Shown here piece after piece: positions 31,593 through 39,286 of a DNA stretch of 64,000 bases. The position numbers were made by a program, and so were the translations under genes. Source of the DNA: JAGVSV01 sp050952845 (GTDB lineage Bacteria; Bacillota; Clostridia; Christensenellales; Aristaeellaceae). Location: positions 1,116,001-1,180,000 of the forward strand of contig JBMNLP010000001.1 of the NCBI GenBank assembly GCA_050952845.1, in the 5' to 3' direction. Every line of letters begins with the position of its first letter. The stretch's first letter is position 1. Below the pieces are notes generated by a model, which searched no databases, was not told the origin of the DNA, and saw only the letters and a list, made by a program, of their open reading frames with translations.

Positions 31593-34292
31593 ATGAGTAC
31601 TACAAGAAAGACAGCCCTGTTTACAATGTTGGTGTTTGTCAGCTTTCTGGTGCTAACAACAGCTGGCACTGTCATGCGCGCAGAAGCGCAGCCGGCGGAC
31701 ACGTACACCTGTTATTTTTATAGCGAAAGCAACCGGCTGATCGACAGCATGCAAGTAACAGCCGGAAATGTGCTGACGCCTGTTATGCCGCCGAACGTGG
31801 AAGGTATGCGGTTTTCCCACTGGTATCAAGTAAACGATGCCCTCATAGGCGATGTGGCGGAGGAGTATTTATTCAACTCCCCGGTGACGGGGCCGATCTA
31901 TCTAAAAGCCTGCTATGTACAGGTGCTGGAAGCAACCGGTGAGCCGGAAGCAGTTAAGGAAGCGGGGGTGTCTGTTGCCGATGCAGACGAAGAGCCGGAA
32001 ACCGTCGAAACTGATGAAGTGCCCGCTGCTGACATGACCGAAGAACCGGAAGTAGTTGAAGAAGAGAAAGTAACCGTTGCCGATGAAGCGGAAGAACTGG
32101 AAGAAGTTGAAGAAGAGGCAGTGCCCGTTGCTGGTGAAACTGGAGAATCGGCAGCTGTCGAGGCTGATGAAGTGTCCGCAGCCGACGTAGCCGAAGAATT
32201 AGAAGCAGTTGAAAAAGAGGAAGCGCCTGTTGCTGACACAGTAGAAGAACCGGAAGCGGATGAAGCGGAGAAAGTACTTGTCGCTGATGAGACCGAGGCG
32301 CCGGAAATTGCTGAAGTTGAGAAGATAGAGGAAACCTCCGTTATCGATGAGACCGAAGGATCGGGAGCCGTCGAGACTGATGAAGTGCCCGCAGCTGACG
32401 CAACCGAAGAACCGGATGCTGCTGAAGCCGGTACATCCCTTGCAGTCGATGCAGTTGAGGAAGCAGATGAAGCAGGGGAAGTGCTAGTCGCTGATGAGAC
32501 CGAGGCGCCGGAAGCTGCTGAAGTTGAGAAAGCAGAGGAAACCTCTGCCACCGATGAAATCGAAAAACCGGAGACCGTCGAAACAGAGGAAGCGCCCGCT
32601 GCCGAGGCTTCTGAAACACCGGAACCTGTTGGAGAAGCAGGTGATGTTGAAGCCCTCCCCGCTAATGATGCAGCCGAGGAACCGGAAGCGGCTGAAGTGG
32701 AGGAAGAGCCTGTCGCTGCCGATGCCGAAGCGCCGGAAGCTGCTGGAGTCGAGGAAACAGAGGAAACCTCTGCCACCGATGAAATCGAAAAACCGGAGAC
32801 CGTCGAAACAGAGGGAGCGCCCGCTGCCGAGGCTTCTGAAACACCGGAACCTGTTGGAGAAGCAGGTGATATTGAAGCCCTCCACGCTAATGATGCAGCC
32901 GAGGAAATGGAAACTGCTGAAGCAGAAGATCCATCCGTAGTCGATGCAATTGAGGAATCCGAAGCGGAAGCGGCTGAAGTGGAGGAAGAGCCTGTCGCTG
33001 CCGATGCCGAAGCGCCGGAAGCTGCTGGAGTCGAGGAAACAGAGGAAACCTCTGCCACCGACGGAATAGAAAAATCCGAAGCTGTCGAAGCAGAGGGTAC
33101 ACCCGCTGCCGATGTTTCTGAAACACCGGAAGCTGTTGAAGAAATAGATGGCATGGCGGAAGCCTCCCCTGTCACCGATGCGACCGGAATCGCAAAAGAT
33201 GAAGTGGTTGAGGAAGTACAGCCATTGGCTGTCGACACAGCCTTTGCTCTTGATACGATTGAATTACTCGAGGATGTGGAGAAAGTGGTTGAGGCAGAGG
33301 CACCCCCTTCAGTCCCTGCAACGGAAACGCCTGCTGAGCTCCCTGTAGCTGAAGAAACGCTCCATGGGCAGAAAAACGCCGATGTACTTATCTCCGAAAC
33401 CGAGGTAAACGCTTATCTGGTACGCTTTTACGATGCCCATGGGCAGGAGTGGTGGCGCAGTACCGTTGTGAGGGGCCAGCCTGTTTCAGAGCCGGACACC
33501 ACGCCTGATGCCCCTGATGGAATGGAATTTGCTCACTGGTTTCAGGTGGATCAGCAGCTGAAGGGCGATCCCATGCTCCCCTATGATTTCGAGCGCCCCA
33601 TCACCGGCATTACCTATATCATGGCGCATTATACCCTTCCTGCACAGGCAGTTTCCGATGCCATCCCGGAGACTAATGAACCCGTGGATATAGAGCCCGA
33701 ATCCGTTTCCATCTCCCTGTATGCAGCGCTGGCTGTCGAAGGGGTCGCCGTGGAGGACGGCCAGTTTGCGGCGCAGCTTATCGGCAAGGGGCTGCCAGCC
33801 ATTCAGGTGCGCAACATTCGCGACAGGTTCTTCTTTCCTGAAATTGTATTCACCAAACAGCAAATTGGAGACCATGTATATCGCGTTCGGGCGGTTGTAG
33901 ATGTTCCGCAACATGGCTATACATATGATCAGGCTACCTATAAGATCCATGTGCGCGTGGCTGAAGACGAGCAGGGGCTTTTGACTGCCTCGGTGATCCA
34001 GCCCGATGCAGACAATCCCGTTACCATCACCCACAGCTACTCCGATGACATTCCCATGGTGCGCGTGTATATTGATGTCCATGCTGGTCGGGAATTGAAC
34101 CTTGGTGACCCTGTCTGCTTTACCGCAGAGGCTGTCAACTGTGGTGATAATCCGCAATACCAGTGGCAATTCTCTGAAGACAACCGGAACTGGATCGACG
34201 TAACCGGCGCCACCAGCCCACAGTTGAACATCATACTAACAGACAGCAACGTCAAGGGCTATTGGCGCGTTGGCGTCACCATTACCGACTAA
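31593..34292 (+). CDS. Secreted acidic repeat surface protein with pilin-like domain
   Basis: 899-residue protein with a signal peptide (residues 1-30). Two InlB/Flg_new-type repeats (FSHWYQVNDALIGD near residue 80 and AHWFQVDQQLKGD near 655) flank a linker of about 500 residues made of degenerate Glu/Ala/Val repeats. Next comes a domain like the streptococcal isopeptide pilin linker (about 710-830; FFFPEIVFTKQQIGDHVYRVRAV). The C-terminal Ig-like domain ends WRVGVTITD. No sorting signal is seen. The linker has nearly identical duplicated DNA blocks (about 32538 and 32762; about 32697 and 32979). The stop codon TAA lies in the end of repeat A4, so the C-terminus may be truncated. ATG 31593 has GGAGG six bases upstream. 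Confidence 0.85.
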   Translation: MSTTRKTALFTMLVFVSFLVLTTAGTVMRAEAQPADTYTCYFYSESNRLIDSMQVTAGNVLTPVMPPNVEGMRFSHWYQVNDALIGDVAEEYLFNSPVTGPIYLKACYVQVLEATGEPEAVKEAGVSVADADEEPETVETDEVPAADMTEEPEVVEEEKVTVADEAEELEEVEEEAVPVAGETGESAAVEADEVSAADVAEELEAVEKEEAPVADTVEEPEADEAEKVLVADETEAPEIAEVEKIEETSVIDETEGSGAVETDEVPAADATEEPDAAEAGTSLAVDAVEEADEAGEVLVADETEAPEAAEVEKAEETSATDEIEKPETVETEEAPAAEASETPEPVGEAGDVEALPANDAAEEPEAAEVEEEPVAADAEAPEAAGVEETEETSATDEIEKPETVETEGAPAAEASETPEPVGEAGDIEALHANDAAEEMETAEAEDPSVVDAIEESEAEAAEVEEEPVAADAEAPEAAGVEETEETSATDGIEKSEAVEAEGTPAADVSETPEAVEEIDGMAEASPVTDATGIAKDEVVEEVQPLAVDTAFALDTIELLEDVEKVVEAEAPPSVPATETPAELPVAEETLHGQKNADVLISETEVNAYLVRFYDAHGQEWWRSTVVRGQPVSEPDTTPDAPDGMEFAHWFQVDQQLKGDPMLPYDFERPITGITYIMAHYTLPAQAVSDAIPETNEPVDIEPESVSISLYAALAVEGVAVEDGQFAAQLIGKGLPAIQVRNIRDRFFFPEIVFTKQQIGDHVYRVRAVVDVPQHGYTYDQATYKIHVRVAEDEQGLLTASVIQPDADNPVTITHSYSDDIPMVRVYIDVHAGRELNLGDPVCFTAEAVNCGDNPQYQWQFSEDNRNWIDVTGATSPQLNIILTDSNVKGYWRVGVTITD
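32520..33120 (+). repeat. Recently duplicated coding blocks in acidic linker
   Basis: Within the repeat-protein gene, a block beginning GAAACCTCTGCCACCGATG recurs with about 224-225-bp spacing. Another beginning GAGGAAGAGCCTGTCGCTG recurs with about 282-bp spacing. The copies are almost identical over more than 80 bases, pointing to recent unequal exchange or slippage. Confidence 0.8.
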
Positions 34293-34451
34293 ATCAAATT
34301 CACTTATCATGGCGCAATCGCTGACTTGTCTTTTATCTCTTGTTGTGTCGTTGTTTAATTAGCGTAGCGCTGCTACGCCTGCGTTCACGCCCTTTGTCAG
34401 AGATAAAATCCTGTGCTGTTTTTATGCGCCATGATTGCGTGATTTGCTCTA
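34290..34451 (-). repeat. Palindromic repeat A, copy A4
   Basis: 162-bp copy in A2 orientation, beginning TAAATCAAATTCACTTATC and ending GATTTGCTCTA. The apex is AGCGTAGCGCTGCTACGC at 34361-34378. Its first three bases are the stop codon of the upstream surface-protein gene. Confidence 0.88.
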
Positions 34452-34549
34452 TAACCATGCAGGTGCAATTCACAGCAATTGCTTTCGGAATAAATTTGGA
34501 GGCGCTGGAGGAACATGTGGTATAATCAAGAGGAAAGGTGGTGACGAGA

Positions 34550-35014
34550 ATGGATCAGGACAGAAACGGACAAAATGGGCACGAGGAGCAGACTCCCGGT
34601 TTTGAAGACAAGCTGAGGCGCGCCATATTGGCTGGCATCGGCGTGGTGGCGGACACGGTGGAAAAATCCAGGGACGCCATTGCTTCCTTTACAAGCAAGG
34701 AGAACATTCAGACCCTGGCAGAGAAAGGCGAGCAGACGTTTGAACAGGTTCTCTCGTTCGGGGTTGAGGCCATCGACAAGGTGAAGAAGACATGGACGGG
34801 GTCGGACATCGCCAACATCGTTAAAACGCGGTCTGCGAAAATTCGCAGCCTGGCGGAGGATGTGCACAGCCTGCCCCCGGCAGAGCGCAAGGTGTTCGAT
34901 GAATTGCTGGCTTATATGGATAGCGAAGGCGGAGCCGTGGAGGAAAGCATGGTGCAATCCGATGAGGGTGACACCGTGCCGAAACCATCGTGTGACTGCG
35001 ACAGCAATTCCTGA
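34550..35014 (+). CDS. Small acidic helical protein of unknown function
   Basis: 154 residues, not recognised with confidence. It is predicted mostly alpha-helical and amphipathic. An N-terminal stretch (GFEDKLRRAILAGIGVVADTVEKSRDAI) resembles phasin-like or YtxH-like proteins. The tail is acidic and ends CDCDSNS with two cysteines. ATG 34550 is favoured by the GGTGG site upstream; GTG codons at 34538 and 34541 are alternatives. A TATAAT at 34521-34526 is a probable -10. It precedes pgsB by 74 bp and may belong to the same unit. Confidence 0.7.
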   Translation: MDQDRNGQNGHEEQTPGFEDKLRRAILAGIGVVADTVEKSRDAIASFTSKENIQTLAEKGEQTFEQVLSFGVEAIDKVKKTWTGSDIANIVKTRSAKIRSLAEDVHSLPPAERKVFDELLAYMDSEGGAVEESMVQSDEGDTVPKPSCDCDSNS

Positions 35015-35088
35015 TAGAAAGCGATGGTGGAAAGCCGCATGTACAGCGCTCTTGCGGCAGCAGTGGTTCTGCCTCACAGCAAAAGCTT

Positions 35089-36195
35089 ATGCTGATTGTG
35101 CTGGCGGTGGCTGCGTTGCTGCTTGTGCTTGGTTTGGTTGAGCATGTGCTGCACTGCCGCAGGCTGAACGCCATCAAGCTGCGCATTCTGGTGAACGGTA
35201 CGCGCGGTAAGACAAGCGTTACTCGGCTGATTGCCGGCGTGCTGCGTGAGCAGGGCCTGGTTACCTGGGCAAAGACCACCGGTTCCGACGCGCGCTATAT
35301 ACTGCCCGACGGGTCCACTCGCGATTATCGCGGCAGGCGTCCCGCCAACATCATAGAGCAGCTGCCCTTTATACGGCTGGCTGCCCGTGGCAACGCTGAT
35401 GCAGTTGTTATAGAGTGCATGGCGTTGCTGCCCGAAAACCAACAGCTCATGGCGGACAAACTGGTATGCCCCACCCATGTGGTGCTGACCAATGCTTTTG
35501 TCGACCATGTGGATGAAATCGGCAGCACCGCCCGGGAGACGGCGCGGGTGCTGGCGCTTTCGGTACCGGCAGGTGCCGTGACCATCACAGGCGACCAACG
35601 TTTTGTACCCCATGTCAGCCACATGGTGAAGCCGGATGAGAATGCCGATTTGTCGTTTAAAGCGGGATTTGGCTACCCGGTGCATGATGACAACCTCCGC
35701 CTGGTGCTGGCGCTGGCGCAGGTGTTAGGCATTCCGGAGGATACTGCTGTGCGCGGGATGCTGGCTGCCGCGCCCGACATGGGCATGGAAGGTCCTTTCC
35801 AGGTTGGCGCTTGCCATGTTGTCAACGCCTTTGCCGCCAACGACCCCGACTCTTTTCGCGCAGCGCTGTGGGATGCTTTGGCGCGTGGCGACGCGGTGCA
35901 CCTGCTGTTCAACCACCGTGCGGATCGGGGATATCGCCTGGACGCCTTTGTGCCGGTGTTGCGTGAAGCGGCGGGTAGCATCGTCTCTCTTGGCATTATC
36001 GGGGAGGACAAGCAACACGCGGCGCGGCGTCTGTCCGTCAAAACCGGCCTGGCAGCCCTGGTGGTGGAGGATGCGTATAAATGGCTTCATTCCAGGCGGG
36101 ATGAGGAGCAAACAGTGCTGTGCTTTGGCAACATCAAAGGTGAGGCATATGCATTGATTGAGAAGCTCATGGAAAGGCGTGGACAGGATGGTTGA
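35089..36195 (+). CDS. pgsB: Poly-gamma-glutamate synthase subunit PgsB/CapB
   Basis: ATP-dependent amide ligase that polymerises glutamate in the PgsBCA capsule complex. An N-terminal membrane helix covers residues 2-20. The Mur-ligase-like P-loop GTRGKTS is at 37-43, and THVVLTNAFVDHVDEIG carries the expected metal/substrate residues. At 368 residues it is slightly shorter than Bacillus PgsB (393). No good ribosome site precedes ATG 35089, and no other start codon is in frame after the stop at 35014, so translation may depend on coupling or another signal. Overlaps pgsC by eight bases. Confidence 0.93.
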   Translation: MLIVLAVAALLLVLGLVEHVLHCRRLNAIKLRILVNGTRGKTSVTRLIAGVLREQGLVTWAKTTGSDARYILPDGSTRDYRGRRPANIIEQLPFIRLAARGNADAVVIECMALLPENQQLMADKLVCPTHVVLTNAFVDHVDEIGSTARETARVLALSVPAGAVTITGDQRFVPHVSHMVKPDENADLSFKAGFGYPVHDDNLRLVLALAQVLGIPEDTAVRGMLAAAPDMGMEGPFQVGACHVVNAFAANDPDSFRAALWDALARGDAVHLLFNHRADRGYRLDAFVPVLREAAGSIVSLGIIGEDKQHAARRLSVKTGLAALVVEDAYKWLHSRRDEEQTVLCFGNIKGEAYALIEKLMERRGQDG

Positions 36196-36634
36196 AGCAG
36201 CGGTGGCGCTGAGCATGCTCACGGGTTTTTGCGTAACATGGCTGACAGGGCTGTACACCGGCGGTATGATATCGGCCGGCTACCTGGCTCTGTATGCCGA
36301 CCAGCCGCTGCGCATTGTCGTGACACTGGGGGCGGCGGTACTGACCGCCATTTTGCTGAGGCTCCTGAGCCGCCGTGTCATCCTGTTCGGCAGGCGTCGC
36401 TATGTGGCGGCGATGCTGATGGGCTTTTTGCTGGGTACGCTGCTGAACAGCATATTGGTGAAGGCGGCAGCATGTCAGATGGATGCCCGGATGATCGGGC
36501 ACATTGTGCCCGGCTTTATCGCCAATGACATGATGCAGCAAGGGCTGCTGTCCACCCTGTTGTCGGTGGTGCTGTCGGCTGCAGTGGTGTATCTGCTGTT
36601 GCAGGCTGCGGTCGCCCTGGGCGTGCCGCTGTGA
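36188..36634 (+). CDS. pgsC: Poly-gamma-glutamate synthesis membrane protein PgsC/CapC
   Basis: Small integral membrane subunit of the polyglutamate synthase (148 residues, typical 149). It has four predicted helices with the family pattern GLYTGGMISAGYLALYADQP at residues 20-39 and HIVPGFIANDMMQQG near residue 112. The ATG at 36188 overlaps the end of pgsB and has GGACAGG upstream. Repeat B3 is inserted five bases after the stop. The third subunit (PgsA/CapA) is not adjacent, but a CapA domain is fused to an L,D-transpeptidase 2.6 kb downstream. Confidence 0.93.
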   Translation: MVEAAVALSMLTGFCVTWLTGLYTGGMISAGYLALYADQPLRIVVTLGAAVLTAILLRLLSRRVILFGRRRYVAAMLMGFLLGTLLNSILVKAAACQMDARMIGHIVPGFIANDMMQQGLLSTLLSVVLSAAVVYLLLQAAVALGVPL

Positions 36635-36639
36635 TGTAA

Positions 36640-36781
36640 TACTAACTCCAAACATTAACGCATGTCTTGCAGCATCGTCGGCTGCTCGGTCAGTGTAGCG
36701 CTGCTACGCTTCCCTTGTCTGCTCCTCGCTGCAGGCCAAAATCCCTCAGCCCTTTGGATGCATTTGTGTTTTTCGTTGGTA
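36640..36781 (+). repeat. Palindromic repeat B, copy B3
   Basis: 142-bp copy with ends TACTAAC and GTTGGTA and a perfect TAA target duplication (36637-36639, 36782-36784). The apex GTGTAGCGCTGCTACGCT is at about 36693-36710. Confidence 0.9.
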
Positions 36782-36782
36782 T

Positions 36783-36806
36783 AAAAGAGGCTGCAACAGC
36801 AGCCCC
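36783..36806 (-). terminator. Terminator of oadB-oadG
   Basis: On the minus strand, GGCTGC-TGTT-GCAGCC is followed by TCTTTTA, 27 bp after the oadG stop. The repeat B3 target duplication touches its distal end. Confidence 0.75.
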
Positions 36807-36832
36807 TTGATCATTAAATAGCAGTGCAGTGT

Positions 36833-36952
36833 TCAGTTCTCGTTGTCGTTTCCGATTTTTTGCAGCAGTTTGATGGTGACGAAGAACAGCCCCAGCACTA
36901 GAAACACGCCGGCTAAGCCGATGGCGGTTACGAGCAATCCTTTTGAAAACAT
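36833..36952 (-). CDS. OadG-like small membrane subunit
   Basis: A 39-residue single-helix protein (MFSKGLLVTAIGLAGVFLVL, then a short charged tail ending GNDNEN). It matches the gamma chain of sodium-pumping decarboxylases, which anchors the soluble alpha subunit to OadB. It has a strong ribosome site (AAGGAGG, seven bases before ATG) and starts 12 bases after the oadB stop, so the two are one operon. It is shorter than typical OadG (about 80 residues) and lacks the extended C-terminal region. Confidence 0.8.
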   Translation of the reverse strand: MFSKGLLVTAIGLAGVFLVLGLFFVTIKLLQKIGNDNEN

Positions 36953-36964
36953 ATTCCGGCCTCC

Positions 36965-38182
36965 TTACAGTGAAGTCAATACCATGGTGACCAATGTGAT
37001 GATCATGCCGCCGGCAACGATAGAGCCCAGCTGCCCGGCAACATTGGCGCTGATGGCCTGCATCAGAATAAAGTTGTAGGGGTCTTCGTCCTTGGCCATC
37101 TTCTGGATGACGCGAGCGCTCATGGGAAAGGCTGATATACCAGCCGCACCAACCATGGGGTTAATCTTGTTCTTGCGGAACAGGTTGATGAACTTAGCGA
37201 ACAACACGCCGCCGGCGGTGTCAAATACAAAGGCGAACAGTCCCAGCAGCAGGATCAGCGCGGTGTCCCACCGCAGGAAGTTTTCCGCCACCATCGTGGA
37301 GCCGATGGCCAGGCCCAGCAGGATGGTGACCAAGTTGGCTAATTCGTTCTGCGCCGTTTTGGACAGGCGTTCCAGCACGCCGCACTCGCGGATGAGGTTG
37401 CCGAACATCAGGGAGCCCACCAGCGGCGCGCTCATGGGCACGATGATGCCGGCTACCACGGTTACGATGATGGGGAAGAGGATCAGCGCCGTTTTGGAGG
37501 AACGCTCCTCGTGGTAGTCCATGCGGATCATCCGCTCTTCCCTTGTGGTCAGCGCCTTGATGACAGGTGGCTGGATCACCGGTACCAACGACATGTAGCT
37601 GTACGCCGCCACCGAAATCGGCGCCATGAACTCGCGCAGGTTGAAGTGGTTGGCAACATACAGCGTGGTGGGGCCGTCCGCTGCGCCGATGATGCCGATG
37701 GCAGATGCCAGGCGGAGGATCAGACTCTGGTTGGTGGCTTGCTCCGGCGGCAGCACAAAGGGCAGCAGCACGATCGACACCAGAAAGGTGGCAAAGATGC
37801 CAAATTGTGCCGCTGCGCCAAAGAAGATCATCGAAGGATCCTTCAAAAGCGGGGAGAAGTCGATCATGGCGCCCACCGCGATAAAAATCAGCACTGGAAA
37901 CAGCTCGTTGGCGATGCCGGCGTTGAACAGCACCGACAGGAACCCGGGCTCCTCGGCTGTACCGAGCACTGAGGGCATCATGGTTTCCAGCACAGGCGGC
38001 AGGTTGGCCAGGATGGCGCCAAAGCCGATGGGTAGCAACAGCGCGGGCTCATAGTCCTTTTTAATGGCCAGATAGATTAGCACGCCGGAGATGACGAACA
38101 TCACAAGCGTTTTGAGTCCGGGACCTGTAAACAGGAATTTAACACCTGAAAACAGTTCGCTGATGAGGTTGGTTATGTCCAT
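36965..38182 (-). CDS. oadB: Sodium-translocating decarboxylase beta subunit
   Basis: Membrane subunit (405 residues, about nine to eleven helices) of the oxaloacetate/methylmalonyl-CoA/glutaconyl-CoA decarboxylase family. It decarboxylates carboxybiotin and pumps sodium out. Family motifs are GAADGPTTLYVA (essential Asp) and NPMVGAAGISAFPMSARV. ATG 38182 has GGGAGG upstream; the longer frame does not. Only the oadG-like gene is nearby. No carboxyltransferase or biotin-carrier gene is in the window, so the substrate specificity (oxaloacetate versus methylmalonyl-CoA) is open. Confidence 0.94.
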   Translation of the reverse strand: MDITNLISELFSGVKFLFTGPGLKTLVMFVISGVLIYLAIKKDYEPALLLPIGFGAILANLPPVLETMMPSVLGTAEEPGFLSVLFNAGIANELFPVLIFIAVGAMIDFSPLLKDPSMIFFGAAAQFGIFATFLVSIVLLPFVLPPEQATNQSLILRLASAIGIIGAADGPTTLYVANHFNLREFMAPISVAAYSYMSLVPVIQPPVIKALTTREERMIRMDYHEERSSKTALILFPIIVTVVAGIIVPMSAPLVGSLMFGNLIRECGVLERLSKTAQNELANLVTILLGLAIGSTMVAENFLRWDTALILLLGLFAFVFDTAGGVLFAKFINLFRKNKINPMVGAAGISAFPMSARVIQKMAKDEDPYNFILMQAISANVAGQLGSIVAGGMIITLVTMVLTSL

Positions 38183-38320
38183 ACTGGTTCCTCCCTGTTG
38201 TTGTTGCGACAGCCTGCCGCGGCGTTTTATCACAGGCCGGCTCTGACCTGTTTGATATGGCCGGCTTCAGTGCTTAGATTATAATGCATTTTCTGAAAGT
38301 TGCAAGTAGGTTTAGACAAG

Positions 38321-38349
38321 TTGACACATTTTCCTACAAAACGTACAAT
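38321..38349 (+). promoter_or_regulatory. Promoter of SH3-domain protein gene
   Basis: TTGACA (38321-38326), 17-base spacer, TACAAT (38344-38349). Confidence 0.85.
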
Positions 38350-38391
38350 ATAAATGGTTCCAAATTTCGTTGACAGGAGGATCAGATTAAA

Positions 38392-39120
38392 ATGAAGAAA
38401 TATGTGGTTGTCGTATCATTGTTGCTGGTGATGATGCTGGTGGTGCCCGTTGCGGCATCGGCGTCAGGGTATATCAGCGGCGAAAACCAAGGGGCAGGGC
38501 CTGTTTTTAACCGGGCGATTGTGCTGGCGATGCGCATCACCATGCGTGACCAGCCCTCCTTTCAGGGCAAAACCGTTACGCGCATCGCCGGCGGCAGCGA
38601 GGTAACCATGCTCAGCGAAGCCAACGGCTGGGTGCAGGCAACCTATACCGATGATAAGGGCAACACCTATACCGGGTGGCTGCGCGAAATCTATCTGGCT
38701 AAAAATCCCGTTGTGCTCACCCTGCGCCAGAGCGGCGTGGCGGCGCTGGCAGCGCCAAGCAGCAATTCCAAGCATGTAGGGGATCTGCCTAAGTACACCG
38801 TGCTCCCGGTCATCGGCACCTGGGGAGAATACTACATTGTCAGCCTGCGCAATGCTGCGGCGTATGTGCACGTCAGCGTCAAGGCGTGGACTGATACGGA
38901 GCTGGCAGCTTACTTTCAGCAGCCCGGCTTTTCGGCTACAGTGGTCAACAAATCGATGCTCCGCACCGGCCCCGGCACGGACTGGGACAAGGTGGAAGAG
39001 CTGAAGGCGGGCACCACGGTGGAGGTGCTGTCGTACGTATCGGAAAACGGCTGGCTCGCCATCCGCTACAAGGACGAGTTCATCGCTTACATCAGCGAGG
39101 CGGATATTCAGGCAATCTGA
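38392..39120 (+). CDS. Secreted protein with bacterial SH3 domains
   Basis: 242 residues with signal peptide 1-25 (VVVVSLLLVMMLVVPVAASA). At least two bacterial SH3 domains are clear: about 45-105 (ITMRDQPSFQGKTVTRIAGGSEV, GWVQATYTD) and about 180-240 (SMLRTGPGTDWDKVEELKAGTTVEV). A degenerate one lies between. Such domains bind cell-wall peptides. No catalytic domain is present. It has its own promoter and terminator and lies just upstream of the L,D-transpeptidase/CapA gene, consistent with a cell-wall role. Confidence 0.88.
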   Translation: MKKYVVVVSLLLVMMLVVPVAASASGYISGENQGAGPVFNRAIVLAMRITMRDQPSFQGKTVTRIAGGSEVTMLSEANGWVQATYTDDKGNTYTGWLREIYLAKNPVVLTLRQSGVAALAAPSSNSKHVGDLPKYTVLPVIGTWGEYYIVSLRNAAAYVHVSVKAWTDTELAAYFQQPGFSATVVNKSMLRTGPGTDWDKVEELKAGTTVEVLSYVSENGWLAIRYKDEFIAYISEADIQAI

Positions 39121-39152
39121 TGCTGGCTTTCGCTGCTCCCTTTTGCATGATG

Positions 39153-39174
39153 CCGCCCCTTGGGGCGGTTTTTT
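39153..39174 (+). terminator. Terminator of SH3-domain protein gene
   Basis: Stem CCGCCCC/GGGGCGG followed by six T. Confidence 0.9.
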
Positions 39175-39234
39175 ACATTTCTGTTTTGAAACAAAACCTC
39201 ATGCTTTTGCGTCTATTGATATGGAGGCTCGCGC

Positions 39235-39263
39235 TTGTTGCCCATGAGCGCGCCTGCTATACT
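39235..39263 (+). promoter_or_regulatory. Promoter of L,D-transpeptidase/CapA gene
   Basis: TTGTTG (39235-39240), 17-base spacer, TATACT (39258-39263), 24 bp before the ATG. Confidence 0.6.
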
Positions 39264-39286
39264 GCCTGCATAGAAAGGACGAAGCA

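Noticed and set aside
31913..33238. 441-codon open frame on the minus strand, Ser/Ala/Thr-rich
   Set aside because: It is the antisense of the Glu/Ala-rich repeat linker, which has few minus-strand stops because of composition. It has no ribosome site or family resemblance, and the plus strand carries signal peptide and domains on both sides.
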